Shown here one piece after another: positions 8,124 to 16,142 of a stretch of DNA of 37,055 bases; positions within the stretch are counted from its first letter, which is position 1, and each line of letters starts with the position of its first letter. A model generated the notes under the pieces. It was given only the letters and a program-made list of their open reading frames with translations, was not told the DNA's origin and did no database searches. The DNA is taken from assembly GCA_035623075.1 (NCBI GenBank), contig DASPUC010000053.1, positions 1 through 37,055 of the forward strand, read 5' to 3'. The stretch comes from Nitrospiraceae bacterium. GTDB taxonomy: Bacteria > Nitrospirota > Nitrospiria > Nitrospirales > Nitrospiraceae. A program made the translations under genes and the position numbers.

Positions 8124-8546
8124 GTGGGGAAGATCAACTGGGGGAAAGTGCTGCTTGGAGGTCTCGTCGCTGGAGTTATCATCGACGTGGTTGAGGGGAT
8201 TCTGGAAGGAGTGATCCTGGGACCGGAATGGCGACAAGCGATGCAGGCCTTAGGGCACCCGCTCCAAGAAACTGGTGGAAAAATGGCGCTGCATGTCTTG
8301 CTGGGACTCGCCTATGGACTTTCAGCGGTGTGTCTGTACGCAGCGATTCGACCTCGTTTCGGTGCCGGCCCGAAGACTGCCTTCTACGCGGGAGCTGGTG
8401 TGTGGGTGCTCGGCAATCTTCTTCCTTCCGTGAATTGGGGGCCGCGGGGACTTGTGCCAGGCCATTTGATTGCAATCGCCGTTGCCGTTGGGCTCGTAGA
8501 GATCGTCGCGGCTACTGAAGCGGGAGCCTGGTTTTACCGGGAGTAA
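8124..8546 (+). CDS. Hypothetical four-helix membrane protein
   Basis: The 140-residue product has about four hydrophobic segments (around residues 8-30, 52-72, 84-100 and 113-132) and no recognised domain. It starts with GTG behind a very strong AGGAGG. A glycine-rich first helix (KVLLGGLVAGVIIDVVEGIL) and a charged loop around residues 35-50 are the main visible features. It stands alone, with long gaps on both sides. Function is unknown. Confidence 0.75.
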   Translation: MGKINWGKVLLGGLVAGVIIDVVEGILEGVILGPEWRQAMQALGHPLQETGGKMALHVLLGLAYGLSAVCLYAAIRPRFGAGPKTAFYAGAGVWVLGNLLPSVNWGPRGLVPGHLIAIAVAVGLVEIVAATEAGAWFYRE

Positions 8547-8826
8547 AGAGTTGGATTGAGGAACCGGGGCTTCTCCTCATTGAATCGAGAACTGGAAACA
8601 GTGCCAGAAACCGTTCCACCTCGTCTCTGGACAGCCTTGATTCGATCTTAGCCTGGTTGCATTCCTCGTGAAGGCCGCCTAGGCTATAAGTGATTCATTC
8701 CACCACATCATTACGAGGCTGCAAGGTACGTCGCCGTGATGATGACTTCACACTTACTTTGCTTCAGCGCGAAATATGTTCTACCGGAGAATACCCGCGC
8801 TGTGCGGGCGGGTAGAGGAGGGTCTG

Positions 8827-9240
8827 ATGGCCGATGTGATTCGAACTGCCCACTATTTCAAGGTGACCATTGCGGATAAGTCAGGGACATTAGCTCACAT
8901 GTTGGGCCCACTCCACGACGCCGGCGTGAACCTGCTGGCGGTACATGCGTTTCCCAGGAATCGTCGCACCCAAGTGGATGTGGTGCCAGAAGATTCTCCT
9001 GCCTTCACGGGTATTGCGAAATCATTGAAGTGGAAGATGCAGGGCCCGAAAGTGTGTTTCTTGGTGGAGGGTGATGATCGGCCCGGAGCGCTGGTGGATC
9101 TGACCGGCCAACTTGCTTCAGCCAAAATCAACCTGACCGCCGTGACCGCTGTGACGTCCGGTCAGGGACGCTTTGGCGCCATCCTGTGGGTCAAGACGAA
9201 GGAGGTCAAAAAGGCCGCCAAAGTATTGGGCACTGGCTAG
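8827..9240 (+). CDS. Tandem ACT-domain protein
   Basis: The 137-residue product is made of two ACT domains. The first (about 8-65) has TIADKSGTLAHMLGPLHDAGVNLL; the second (about 72-130) has VEGDDRPGALVDLTGQLASAKINLT. ACT domains bind amino acids or similar ligands at their interfaces and regulate enzymes or transcription. Here no catalytic domain is attached, so it is a free-standing ligand sensor. The ATG at 8827 sits 4 bases after GAGGAGGG; an in-frame ATG at 8776 would add residues coded by a hairpin-rich leader. The next gene is convergent. Confidence 0.85.
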   Translation: MADVIRTAHYFKVTIADKSGTLAHMLGPLHDAGVNLLAVHAFPRNRRTQVDVVPEDSPAFTGIAKSLKWKMQGPKVCFLVEGDDRPGALVDLTGQLASAKINLTAVTAVTSGQGRFGAILWVKTKEVKKAAKVLGTG

Positions 9241-9246
9241 ACCGGT

Positions 9247-9277
9247 GCCGTGTCATGAATCGTGAACGGCGCATTTT
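9247..9277 (+). terminator. Likely terminator after the ACT gene
   Basis: GCCGT (9247-9251) pairs with ACGGC (9266-9270), and TCA/TGA extend the stem inward past a bulged G. A short run of four T residues follows at 9274-9277. The site lies between two convergent genes. Confidence 0.5.
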
Positions 9278-10068
9278 CAGGAATTCTGCAGCACGAGGCG
9301 ACGAACTGTTACCACACCGAGTAAATACAGCAGAGCAAACGGGCTGGTGAATATCAGAACGAGTGGAAACAGATTGCTGCCGGCGAACAGGGCATATGCT
9401 GTATAGATCAGCACGCCGACCATCGGCACAACAGGCACAGCCGCCGCAAGGCGCCAGCCGTCGCGATACCGCCGAAGCAGGGTAATCTGGACAATGACAT
9501 AACCGGGCACGGCCCATGGCAGCAGAAAGACCAAGTGTTCCCACCAGGAAGTCGGACGGTTCATGTAAGCGTTATATTCGGCTTTATGGCGCCCCTCGTT
9601 CTCAACCCGAAAGTGTGCGACCCACGAAGCCGGAAGACGCGAGTTCGGCTGCTTGATGCCAGTCCATGTCAATTCGACGGGAAGCTCTGCCTGTGCTACC
9701 CGCGTGCCTTTGTCTTCAGCCCTGACGACGATTTTATCGACTCGTGCGGGTTCGGTGTAGGCCACCCACACATTCGTCTCTCCGTTGCCCGGTTCGTAAA
9801 GCGGCGATCCACTGTTGATCGAAGGTACGCGCTGGTGTCCAAAGAAGGCGTCGACATAGATTCGAATCGCCCGATCCGTCTCGTAGCCGATGTGCAGATG
9901 AAACTCCTCCCAGTGTCCTAATGTCGAAGGCGTCGGTGGATCGGTCTCGATCACCTGAATCCGCACCTCTCCAGCCGCAGGCTGATGGATCAGTAAGAGA
10001 AGCAGGAATGGAATGACCCATTTCAGACTGGCGACAGTCCGGTATCGGTGGGTTGATTGAAGGAACAT
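9277..10068 (-). CDS. Hypothetical exported protein with C-terminal membrane helices
   Basis: The 263-residue product has a signal peptide (residues about 14-33, cleavage near PAAGE), a beta-rich extracytoplasmic region (about 34-175) and three hydrophobic segments in the C-terminal third. No family is recognised. The periplasmic part contains regular strands that could form an immunoglobulin-like sandwich, but this is inference. The start at 10068 lacks a strong ribosome site. It is convergent with the ACT gene. Confidence 0.65.
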   Translation of the reverse strand: MFLQSTHRYRTVASLKWVIPFLLLLLIHQPAAGEVRIQVIETDPPTPSTLGHWEEFHLHIGYETDRAIRIYVDAFFGHQRVPSINSGSPLYEPGNGETNVWVAYTEPARVDKIVVRAEDKGTRVAQAELPVELTWTGIKQPNSRLPASWVAHFRVENEGRHKAEYNAYMNRPTSWWEHLVFLLPWAVPGYVIVQITLLRRYRDGWRLAAAVPVVPMVGVLIYTAYALFAGSNLFPLVLIFTSPFALLYLLGVVTVRRLVLQNS

Positions 10069-10206
10069 AAGACCAACTGAAGCAAAACCACAAGCAGACG
10101 TCTAGCTAAAATTGTGAAACGACCTCTGACCCAAAGAAGTGATTCAGTTCCAAGGCCCTGCCAAGAATCTTGGTCCATAATGATCTTGGCGCCTGAGGCG
10201 TTCTAT

Positions 10207-10410
10207 TCATAATTTTCCGAAACAAAACATAAGTGCGGTTGCAAGCAATATATAGGAGACAATCGTTGACCAATACAGCCACGGCTCCTCATCACGTCCA
10301 AACATGCGTCCCCAGTAACGATATCGGCCGTAAATTTGCCTAGCCTTGACGCCGTAAATCACGTAACTAAGCAATAGAATGCCAAGTAATTTGAATATGC
10401 CACAGCTCAT
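10207..10410 (-). CDS. Small two-helix membrane protein
   Basis: The 67-residue product has hydrophobic segments at about residues 5-20 and 47-65, joined by a basic, tyrosine-rich loop (RQIYGRYRYWGRMFG). No family is recognised. The surrounding DNA (10200-10450) is richer in A and T than its neighbours, which may mark recent transfer or a promoter-rich stretch. There is no clear ribosome site before the ATG, so the call is moderate. Confidence 0.5.
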   Translation of the reverse strand: MSCGIFKLLGILLLSYVIYGVKARQIYGRYRYWGRMFGRDEEPWLYWSTIVSYILLATALMFCFGKL

Positions 10411-10613
10411 TGGTGTATCAATTAATATTTTACCGCGGCAATTTTAATAGGGAATAGAAAAAGGGGTTGAGATTCTTCATGGGATCGTCTCGCCACACGC
10501 AGCTGTTGGTCTTCTGAAGTACAACCATTCCGTCATGCCTTCATGCGGCTTGACGCTGTGACCCTTCGCACATTAGCATTCCGCTTGCTTCGGGATCTTT
10601 GGGGGTACCGGCT

Positions 10614-10997
10614 TTGTTCAGACTCAGACCATTTCTCGTGTTCGCCCTCGCGCTTGTTACGGTCGTCCGTTCATCTTTGCCTGTCCAGGGGCTGCAGGAG
10701 GATGCCAAATTCGTCGCGATCGAGGAGAACGGCGCAAAAATGTGGCGGGGTGGCGGGACGATTAATCTGAAGGCGCAGGGTATCAGGCCGCTCACGTTCA
10801 AGGTGATCAATACACTGACCACAGAGCACGGGTTCACGATTGATTCGATGAAGGTGAAAGAAGTGATTCAACCCGGCGAGGAAAAGAACATTGACGTTCC
10901 GCTCGCGGATATTGACAGGACCGTTTCGGCTCACCGCGCATACTGCCATCTCCATCCCAAGCACGTCGCCGCCGCGTTTGTGGTAACGATGAAATAA
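10614..10997 (+). CDS. Nitrosocyanin-like cupredoxin
   Basis: The exported product (127 residues from a TTG start) has an N-terminal signal peptide and a single cupredoxin domain. The C-terminal half resembles nitrosocyanin, the red copper protein of ammonia oxidisers: TTEHGFTID, then VKEVIQPGEEK, then AYCHLHPKHVAA. Known nitrosocyanin binds copper through Cys, two His and a Glu. Here E71, C111 and H114 match, but the second histidine falls at H117, two residues nearer the cysteine than in nitrosocyanin as recalled. No ATG is available in frame; the TTG at 10614 follows GGGGG, and a TTG at 10599 is the alternative. It stands alone. Electron transfer or NO chemistry is inferred. Confidence 0.75.
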   Translation: MFRLRPFLVFALALVTVVRSSLPVQGLQEDAKFVAIEENGAKMWRGGGTINLKAQGIRPLTFKVINTLTTEHGFTIDSMKVKEVIQPGEEKNIDVPLADIDRTVSAHRAYCHLHPKHVAAAFVVTMK

Positions 10998-11195
10998 GTC
11001 TCGTCAGGAATGGACCAAGGCCCAGGCTGAGGGAGAGCTCTTTCAGCCGCACGGTGACCGCCTCGTCCGCTCGTGGTGTCCGAAATACACGCATTTCTCC
11101 CACTCCTCGGATGAGCGCTTCCCATATTGATTTTTGAGGTCCCTTGTTTTAGCGTACCGACGGTTTCCTGCAACGTCGTCTCGGAGTACTGGATC

Positions 11196-11687
11196 ATGGG
11201 CTCCGAAAACTCCGACAAGGGTAACCCGACGATACAAATTCTTGTGGCTGTCCTCGGACTGGTCGGTGTCCTGGGTGGGGCACTGATCGCCAATTGGGAC
11301 AAGGTGTTTCCTCGCGCGGAGCCTCAGATGGCTCCCGCTCCTGCCAAGACGGATGCTCCCAAGCCTTCCCCTTCAGATACACCGCGCCGGAGTCCAGCAA
11401 CCGCTCCTCCAGCCGTGCGAAGCGTGAATATCAGTGGCGTGTGGCGCGATGTGAACGTGGGAACCGTCTATCAGGTTTCTCAGGACGGCCAGTCATTCCG
11501 CTTCTCCGGCACCCATCCGACTTTCGAGTCATCCGGTGTCGGTACGATCCGTGGACACACTCTGGAAAGCTCGTATCAGACGCGCTATCGGCAGGGCGGG
11601 ATTTCAACAGGAAATTGTGCCGGGGAGCTCTCTCTCGATGCCAAACAGATCGTCTCCCGATGCCTGGATTCAGCGACCGGCCAATAG
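11196..11687 (+). CDS. Hypothetical membrane-anchored protein
   Basis: The 163-residue product has a short cytoplasmic head, one transmembrane segment (about 14-34), a Pro/Ala/Ser-rich linker (about 40-75) and a small C-terminal domain beginning NISGVWRDVNVGTVYQVSQD. That domain looks beta-rich, like small secreted proteins that test an extract, but no family is recognised. The ATG at 11196 has GGAG nine bases upstream. The open frame extends to 11127 without a better start. The gene is convergent with the DUF4136 pair. Confidence 0.65.
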   Translation: MGSENSDKGNPTIQILVAVLGLVGVLGGALIANWDKVFPRAEPQMAPAPAKTDAPKPSPSDTPRRSPATAPPAVRSVNISGVWRDVNVGTVYQVSQDGQSFRFSGTHPTFESSGVGTIRGHTLESSYQTRYRQGGISTGNCAGELSLDAKQIVSRCLDSATGQ

Positions 11688-11714
11688 ATTTCCCTCGTCG
11701 TCCGGTAACGCGAA

Positions 11715-12272
11715 TTACTTGGGCGGGAAATGGGACAACATCTCATGAACGATGGTTCTGATCCGCTCGTCCCGTTCTTCGGACGTGAGTCCCGGGTCAA
11801 CTTCGCCGGCCGCGGTGCCACGCCAGGCCAGTTTGTTCGAAGCCGCGTCGATAATATCGATCAGTAAAGTGCCGGTCGTATAGGGTTGGGGCTCACCGCC
11901 CGTTGGCGCACCGCTTGACGACCGAGTTGTCAGGCGCGGAGCGTGCTCGTCGGAAAAATGCTGTGTGACATCCGCGACCATATCTTTCACGCCGACATGG
12001 TAGGCCACATAGAAATCCGGCTTTTTATCACCAGACGTCGTATAGCCCTTTAAGCGCAGTTGCGCTCCGATGACGGTTCGGAGGCGAATATTGACCTGCG
12101 AGTTGTCCACACGCCTGTCACCGGTCTTCTCTTGTTCGCCCGGCATCCATGTGTAGGTGTGATAGCCGCTGAAATTTGCGCTAGGGTCGTAGTCGTACCC
12201 GATCTTCGGTGATGCACAGGCTGCCGCAGCCGCCATCAGCAGGAATGCGCATACTGATTGCTTCCATATCAT
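11715..12272 (-). CDS. DUF4136 lipoprotein, downstream copy
   Basis: A signal sequence ending in AAAAC predicts a lipoprotein, then a DUF4136 domain starts with PKIGYDYDPSANFSGYHTY and runs through DKKPDFYVAYHVGVKDMV, TLLIDIIDAASNKLAWRGTA and the DERIRTIVHEMLSHFPPK tail. DUF4136 proteins are envelope lipoproteins of unknown function. An AGGAG precedes the ATG. It follows the paralogue at 12306-12845 by 33 bases on the same strand, so the two form an operon from a local duplication. Confidence 0.9.
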   Translation of the reverse strand: MIWKQSVCAFLLMAAAAACASPKIGYDYDPSANFSGYHTYTWMPGEQEKTGDRRVDNSQVNIRLRTVIGAQLRLKGYTTSGDKKPDFYVAYHVGVKDMVADVTQHFSDEHAPRLTTRSSSGAPTGGEPQPYTTGTLLIDIIDAASNKLAWRGTAAGEVDPGLTSEERDERIRTIVHEMLSHFPPK

Positions 12273-12305
12273 CTTGAACTCCTGAGACTCGCTTTCCCAG
12301 GCGAG

Positions 12306-12845
12306 TTACTTGGGTGGGAAGTGAGCGAGCATGGCTTGGACGACGCCGTTGATGCGTACGTCTCGCTCCTCGGGCGTCATGCCAGGATCAATTTCCGCCA
12401 ATGCGGAAGCTTGCCAGACCACCTTTTTTGATGCGGCATCGATGATGTCGATGAGGAGCGCGCCTTCTTTGTACGGCTGTACGTCCCGAACTGTAGTGAC
12501 CGTGCCGTACGCCCGATCGCCGATGTAATTCCGCGCGGTGGTTTCCTTCATCATATCCTTTACTCCCACATGATAGGCCACATAGAAGTCCGGAGTACCA
12601 TCGGCGGGCGCTGTATAGCCTTTTGAGTTGAAGTGTGCGCTTATGGTTGTTCGAATGCGGGTATCGACAAGCGAATTGTCCAGGCGTTTGTCGCCGGTCG
12701 CCTCCTGTGTGCCCGGCACCCATGCATAGGTATGGTAGGTGCTGAAATTCGTGCTGAGATCATAGTCGTATCCGACTTTCGGTGACGCACAGGCGACGGC
12801 CGAGGCCATCAAGAGAAAGGAGCATAGGAGGTGTTTCCATCTCAT
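12306..12845 (-). CDS. DUF4136 lipoprotein, upstream copy
   Basis: This is a paralogue of the next gene downstream: MRWKHLLCSFLLMASAVAC is a lipoprotein signal, followed by PKVGYDYDLSTNFSTYHTY, DGTPDFYVAYHVGVKDMM, ALLIDIIDAASKKVVW and a tail ending in LAHFPPK. The middle region, around the conserved VKDMM segment, differs most between the copies. The start codon has no strong ribosome site. It is probably the first gene of a two-gene operon. Role in the envelope is unknown. Confidence 0.9.
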   Translation of the reverse strand: MRWKHLLCSFLLMASAVACASPKVGYDYDLSTNFSTYHTYAWVPGTQEATGDKRLDNSLVDTRIRTTISAHFNSKGYTAPADGTPDFYVAYHVGVKDMMKETTARNYIGDRAYGTVTTVRDVQPYKEGALLIDIIDAASKKVVWQASALAEIDPGMTPEERDVRINGVVQAMLAHFPPK

Positions 12846-13061
12846 CGCAGTATGTTGGCGGGCGATACTAGCAGAACGAAGGGCGCAAGAGAAGATGCCG
12901 TCCCACCGGCATTATCTTATCGGGCTGGAAGATAGTGAGGATATCGGGTAGTGTTTTCGTCCGCCCGCGCGCTCAATTCTCACGGCAACCGTGGCGGCGA
13001 TGACTGCCCGATTGACAGAGAGCCATGGCCCCAGTAGGCTAACGATATGAGAGGGTTTTCC

Positions 13062-13382
13062 ATGTGGGTTCTTCTCACGTTCTTCCTCGTGTTTGCAGCC
13101 GTGACTCAAACGGAAGCCATAGAAGGCTCCCAGTCGAACGCAGCCACTGAGGTCAAGGGTGATGTGCTGTACTGGGACGCTGATGAACTGGTTATAAAAG
13201 AGATGTCTGGTCGTGAGGCACGTCTGCGCGTGACCGCTGAGACAAAAATCGACGGAGCCTCGGGACGCTTGAAGACCGGAGACAAGATCGCTGCACAGGT
13301 CACGTCCGAGGGGCGTGCCCTCTCCATCACGTTGCAGATTCCGGACAGCGGAGTCGCTCCCACCCAACCTGGCTCACGCTAA
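13062..13382 (+). CDS. Small exported protein, DUF5666-like
   Basis: A signal peptide (cleavage near TEA) leads to a beta-rich domain of about 75 residues containing VKGDVLYWDADELVIKE, then TKIDGASGRLKTGDKIAAQV. This pattern is like the OB-fold DUF5666 type. The ATG at 13062 follows GAGAGGG by six bases and is preferred to the ATG at 13047. A similar small secreted protein lies at 15355-15681. Function is unknown. Confidence 0.72.
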   Translation: MWVLLTFFLVFAAVTQTEAIEGSQSNAATEVKGDVLYWDADELVIKEMSGREARLRVTAETKIDGASGRLKTGDKIAAQVTSEGRALSITLQIPDSGVAPTQPGSR

Positions 13383-13487
13383 CCAGTCGTACGCCGACGC
13401 CTAAAAGAAATGAATGAATGCGATCTGATGTGGGCGCTCGACCGCGCCTTGTTCGGTGTGTTGCTGGGCCTTGTTGCCTGGAGGGGG

Positions 13488-13814
13488 TTAGCTGTGCCCG
13501 ACTTTGGTTTCGAGCCGTTGAAGGGTGTGGTCCAACCGTTCTTGATGGGGAGAAGTGATCGACTGGAACTCGATGCCGATCCCCTGTGTGCTGCACCAGC
13601 GGACGACGGCATGTTCGATCAGGATCGGAATTACCTCCCCCGGAACATAGAGAAGAAGATCCACTTTCATACCTGCGATGGCCCGAAGGGAACTTTCAAG
13701 CCGACATCCTTTGCGTGAGAGATCCAGCGATTTCGTAATCCGATGGAGGTGGTTCTGGTAACCAAGGGTGCCGGAAAAGGATGCTGGGAATCGAGGATGT
13801 TGTCGCACGACCAT
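13488..13814 (-). CDS. PilZ-domain protein
   Basis: The 108-residue product is a single PilZ domain. RQHPR at residues 4-8 matches the RxxxR motif that grips cyclic di-GMP, and DLSRKGCRL matches the DxSxxG motif. It should change conformation on binding c-di-GMP and act on a partner such as a motility or exopolysaccharide system. A GAGG lies before the ATG. No cyclase or phosphodiesterase gene is nearby. It is convergent with the exported protein at 13062-13382. Confidence 0.88.
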   Translation of the reverse strand: MVVRQHPRFPASFSGTLGYQNHLHRITKSLDLSRKGCRLESSLRAIAGMKVDLLLYVPGEVIPILIEHAVVRWCSTQGIGIEFQSITSPHQERLDHTLQRLETKVGHS

Positions 13815-14086
13815 AATGGCACCTCTTCTGCGGTCTTCCCGCGGGTCGCACTATTACTCTAATGATTGGGTTATGCAGAGGTGATGCCAATCTGACGCGT
13901 GGATGACCGTCTTTTCGCTCGTGATTCTGCATACTTGAATCTGAGTTGGTGAGACAGACCTGTCCATTCGTGATCACCGGTGAAGGTGATCGAGAACGCC
14001 GGCGCGATGTTGGGAAAGTCACTCCTTTTCGCCGCCTGCACGGACTGATTGGGTTGGCAGGCTAAACTCGGGAGCGACGCAAGGCC
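13815..14086. other. Non-coding gap with a short inverted repeat
   Basis: No gene is supported. Around 13970 there is a repeat, GATCACC then GGTGATC six bases later, in a phrase (GTGATCACCGGTGAAGGTGATC) that again recalls IS non-coding ends. A TGGCAC...TGC sequence at 13817-13831 resembles a sigma-54 promoter, but no plus-strand gene follows it closely. Confidence 0.4.
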
Positions 14087-14251
14087 CTAATTCTTTCTAC
14101 ATCCCGGGTCATTACCCGGCAGCTCGGCGATTTTTTGATCCTCGAGCGGCACCGGCGCACAGCCGTGACCCTTTTCGCGGGCGAAGTCGAAGTTGGACGC
14201 CGGCTGATGACAACTGAAACACTTCACGCCCTGGCCAGCTGGTTCCACGCT
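14087..14251 (-). pseudogene. Orphan c-type cytochrome tail with CxxCH motif
   Basis: On the minus strand an open frame reads GVKCFSCHQPASNFDF and continues to a TAG stop at 14087. CFSCH is a heme c attachment site, and the layout of a CxxCH about 40 residues from the end recalls the C-terminus of cytochrome P460 and related monoheme proteins. There is no signal peptide, no ATG and no good start; the frame begins just after the TGA stop of the membrane protein at 14252-14728. It is best read as the remains of a cytochrome gene whose 5' part is lost. The family is tentative. Confidence 0.5.
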
Positions 14252-14728
14252 TCATTTCTTCGCCGTTCCAGCCGTCCCTGAAGCATGCTGAACTGGTCGA
14301 GGGGTCGACCCATCCTCAGCCTTGCCGAGAAAGTGGACCGGTTCTTCGCCCCTCAAATGGGCTGGTCGCAGGATGTAAGTCCCATAAACGCTGGTAGTCC
14401 AGATGTTCTCTGCGGTTGTTGAGTTTCCCCCGGAAAACGCGTATCCCAAACCACCGACGACGCTGCCCGCGATCGCAAACGCGCTTTTGGCGGCACAATA
14501 GGGGATCGTGAGCAGCCAACTGGCTACTTGTATCCCTGTATCGTCTGAACCGTCCGTCCCAGCCACCTGATCGCTGGCCAGGGTTGATCCTGGTGGGATC
14601 ATATTCAAGCCCATGACGATCACGATAAGAATGGCGGCAACGGATCTGCTCCATTTTCCGATGCGATGCGTCTGAGGGACAATCAGATATTTGAGAAGAC
14701 TGCTTCCTTCAACATGTTGGTCGTTCAT
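14252..14728 (-). CDS. Hypothetical protein with two membrane segments
   Basis: The 158-residue product starts with MNDQHVEGSSLLKY behind an ideal AGGAGGTG. It has hydrophobic segments at about residues 30-48 (possibly an uncleaved signal ending near TLASD) and 70-98 (glycine-rich, ASWLLTIPYCAAKSAFAIAG). The C-terminal half includes WTTSVYGTYILRPAHLRGEE and then a low-complexity tail. No family is recognised. It lies 22 bases downstream of the SlyD-like FKBP gene on the same strand, so the two are probably co-transcribed. Confidence 0.65.
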   Translation of the reverse strand: MNDQHVEGSSLLKYLIVPQTHRIGKWSRSVAAILIVIVMGLNMIPPGSTLASDQVAGTDGSDDTGIQVASWLLTIPYCAAKSAFAIAGSVVGGLGYAFSGGNSTTAENIWTTSVYGTYILRPAHLRGEEPVHFLGKAEDGSTPRPVQHASGTAGTAKK

Positions 14729-14750
14729 CACGCACCTCCTGTGTAGACTC

Positions 14751-15257
14751 TCATGAGGGATCATCGACTCGCAAAATCTTAATCTTCACTATGACGGTTT
14801 TCCCCGCCAGCGGATGATTGTAATCCACCACTGCAGAAGTGGTTGATAACCGGATTACCGTCGCCTGATGACCGGCGCGATCCTGAAGGACGTCTCCCTC
14901 TTTAATTTCGGCAGGCAAGTCTCTCCTTGGGACGATTTTCTCTTTCTGCACGTCATACAGACCGAAGCCTTCCTCGGGAGATAATTCCACTTTCTTCTCG
15001 TCTCCGGTTTTCATGCCCCCGACCTGTCGTTCCAACGCCGGCAGCAGTTGGTGTTGTCCTTGAACGAAACGACCAAAGTCTCGGACTTCGAAGCCTCGTT
15101 CACCGGGAACAGTGATCTGATAAAAGAACATGACGCTTGAGCCCTCGGCGATCCGGTGAGACTCTGCGGCGAAGTTCGGCTGAGCGATCAGCCCGAATCC
15201 TGTCAGCACAGTCAGCATTGCGGCTAGGGTACTTGTCTTCCAAGGGCCATTCTTCAT
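14751..15257 (-). CDS. Exported SlyD-like FKBP peptidyl-prolyl isomerase
   Basis: The 168-residue product has a signal peptide (likely cleaved near NFAAES) and an FKBP domain of the SlyD type. The SlyD features are the EEGFGLYDVQKEKIVPR segment, an inserted-flap region and VVDYNHPLAGKTV. It would catalyse proline isomerisation or chaperone folding in the periplasm. SlyD is normally cytoplasmic and has a His-rich metal tail; both differences are seen here. The ATG at 15257 follows GGAGGGAGTT; the open frame runs further upstream without FKBP character. Confidence 0.87.
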   Translation of the reverse strand: MKNGPWKTSTLAAMLTVLTGFGLIAQPNFAAESHRIAEGSSVMFFYQITVPGERGFEVRDFGRFVQGQHQLLPALERQVGGMKTGDEKKVELSPEEGFGLYDVQKEKIVPRRDLPAEIKEGDVLQDRAGHQATVIRLSTTSAVVDYNHPLAGKTVIVKIKILRVDDPS

Positions 15258-15354
15258 AACTCCCTCCATCAGAATTCTTCGGTGGCTGTCTCCGGACGGC
15301 GGTGTGATGCCTGGTTGGTGCTGCAGGCAATCCACCATTGTCTCGTCTCTTGTG

Positions 15355-15681
15355 TCATGGTTTGAGATCATCCCGGGATTGGATGTGTTCGGACCGAGGT
15401 TCCTGAGACAGTTTGGTGATCTTGACAATCCGCTCGCTCAGGTCGATTTCGATACTGACGTGATCACCCTTGGCCACCGGTTCCTTGGTCAAGAGGTTCG
15501 GATCTGCTACCGGCAAAATCCAGGTTTGCCCGTCTCTGGTTTGGAGCGTAATGGTCCGCTGGACCTGATCAACGCCGACGACGGCGCCGGCGAAGGTCGT
15601 CGCGGCGTCGCTGGTGAGTGCCGTCGCGCCCATGACGCAGAGCAGACAGATGGTCGTAATGGCGACCTTTGTCGTTTTCAT
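15355..15681 (-). CDS. Small exported beta-rich protein
   Basis: A signal peptide (cleavage near SDAA) is followed by a domain of about 80 residues containing FAGAVVGVDQVQRTITLQT, a TWILPV segment and the KGDHVSIEIDLSERIVKI end. The fold looks like the OB-type DUF5666 pattern and resembles the protein at 13062-13382. GGAGG lies seven bases before the ATG. It lies about 100 bases upstream of the FKBP gene on the same strand and could share its transcript. Function is unknown. Confidence 0.75.
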   Translation of the reverse strand: MKTTKVAITTICLLCVMGATALTSDAATTFAGAVVGVDQVQRTITLQTRDGQTWILPVADPNLLTKEPVAKGDHVSIEIDLSERIVKITKLSQEPRSEHIQSRDDLKP

Positions 15682-16142
15682 CGTTGTACCTCCAATTCAG
15701 AACACGGTGGTTATCTGTGCACGAAACATCCCAACGGCCTTCTTGTTTGCCATTCATCCAAATGTTTCGAGGTGTGCCTTGGCCGATGAAAGCGCAATTC
15801 GTTTGCCAAATGTGCGTGAGGCAAAAAACGGTAAGTATTGCCGAGGGTTTGAGAGGCTGGCCTATCTGGGAGGAATTACGGCTCAGCGGGCATCTCGTCC
15901 CTGGTTTCGATAACGGCTCAACTAAATGGCTTGAATTTCTGCAGGGATGTGGATTCTGACATTCTGTCTTGTTCGGATAATTTTTCCCATTCCGGAGTGA
16001 GGGGCGTTTTTCGGAAGTACCGGAAATATCACAGGATTGAATTTGGTACTGATTATGCCCTTTAGCTTGGTGTGCTGGAAAAATCGGTCGGCCTCAGTGG
16101 AGACAGTGTCTGGTGAACCCGAGATAATGCCTGGTGAACTGT
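15682..16142. other. Intergenic region without a recognised gene
   Basis: About 460 bases separate divergent genes. Several short frames are open but none has a ribosome site and a protein-like sequence together. The part near 15980-16060 is richer in A and T and could hold promoters for the plus-strand lipoprotein. No clear hairpin or repeat was found. Confidence 0.4.

Noticed and set aside
8658-8686. Sigma-70-like promoter before the ACT gene
   Set aside because: TTGCAT-17-TAGGCT matches the consensus at too few positions to support a call.
13817-13831. Sigma-54-like promoter (TGGCAC-N8-TGC)
   Set aside because: The spacing fits, but no plus-strand gene follows within 2 kb and the -12 box is imperfect.
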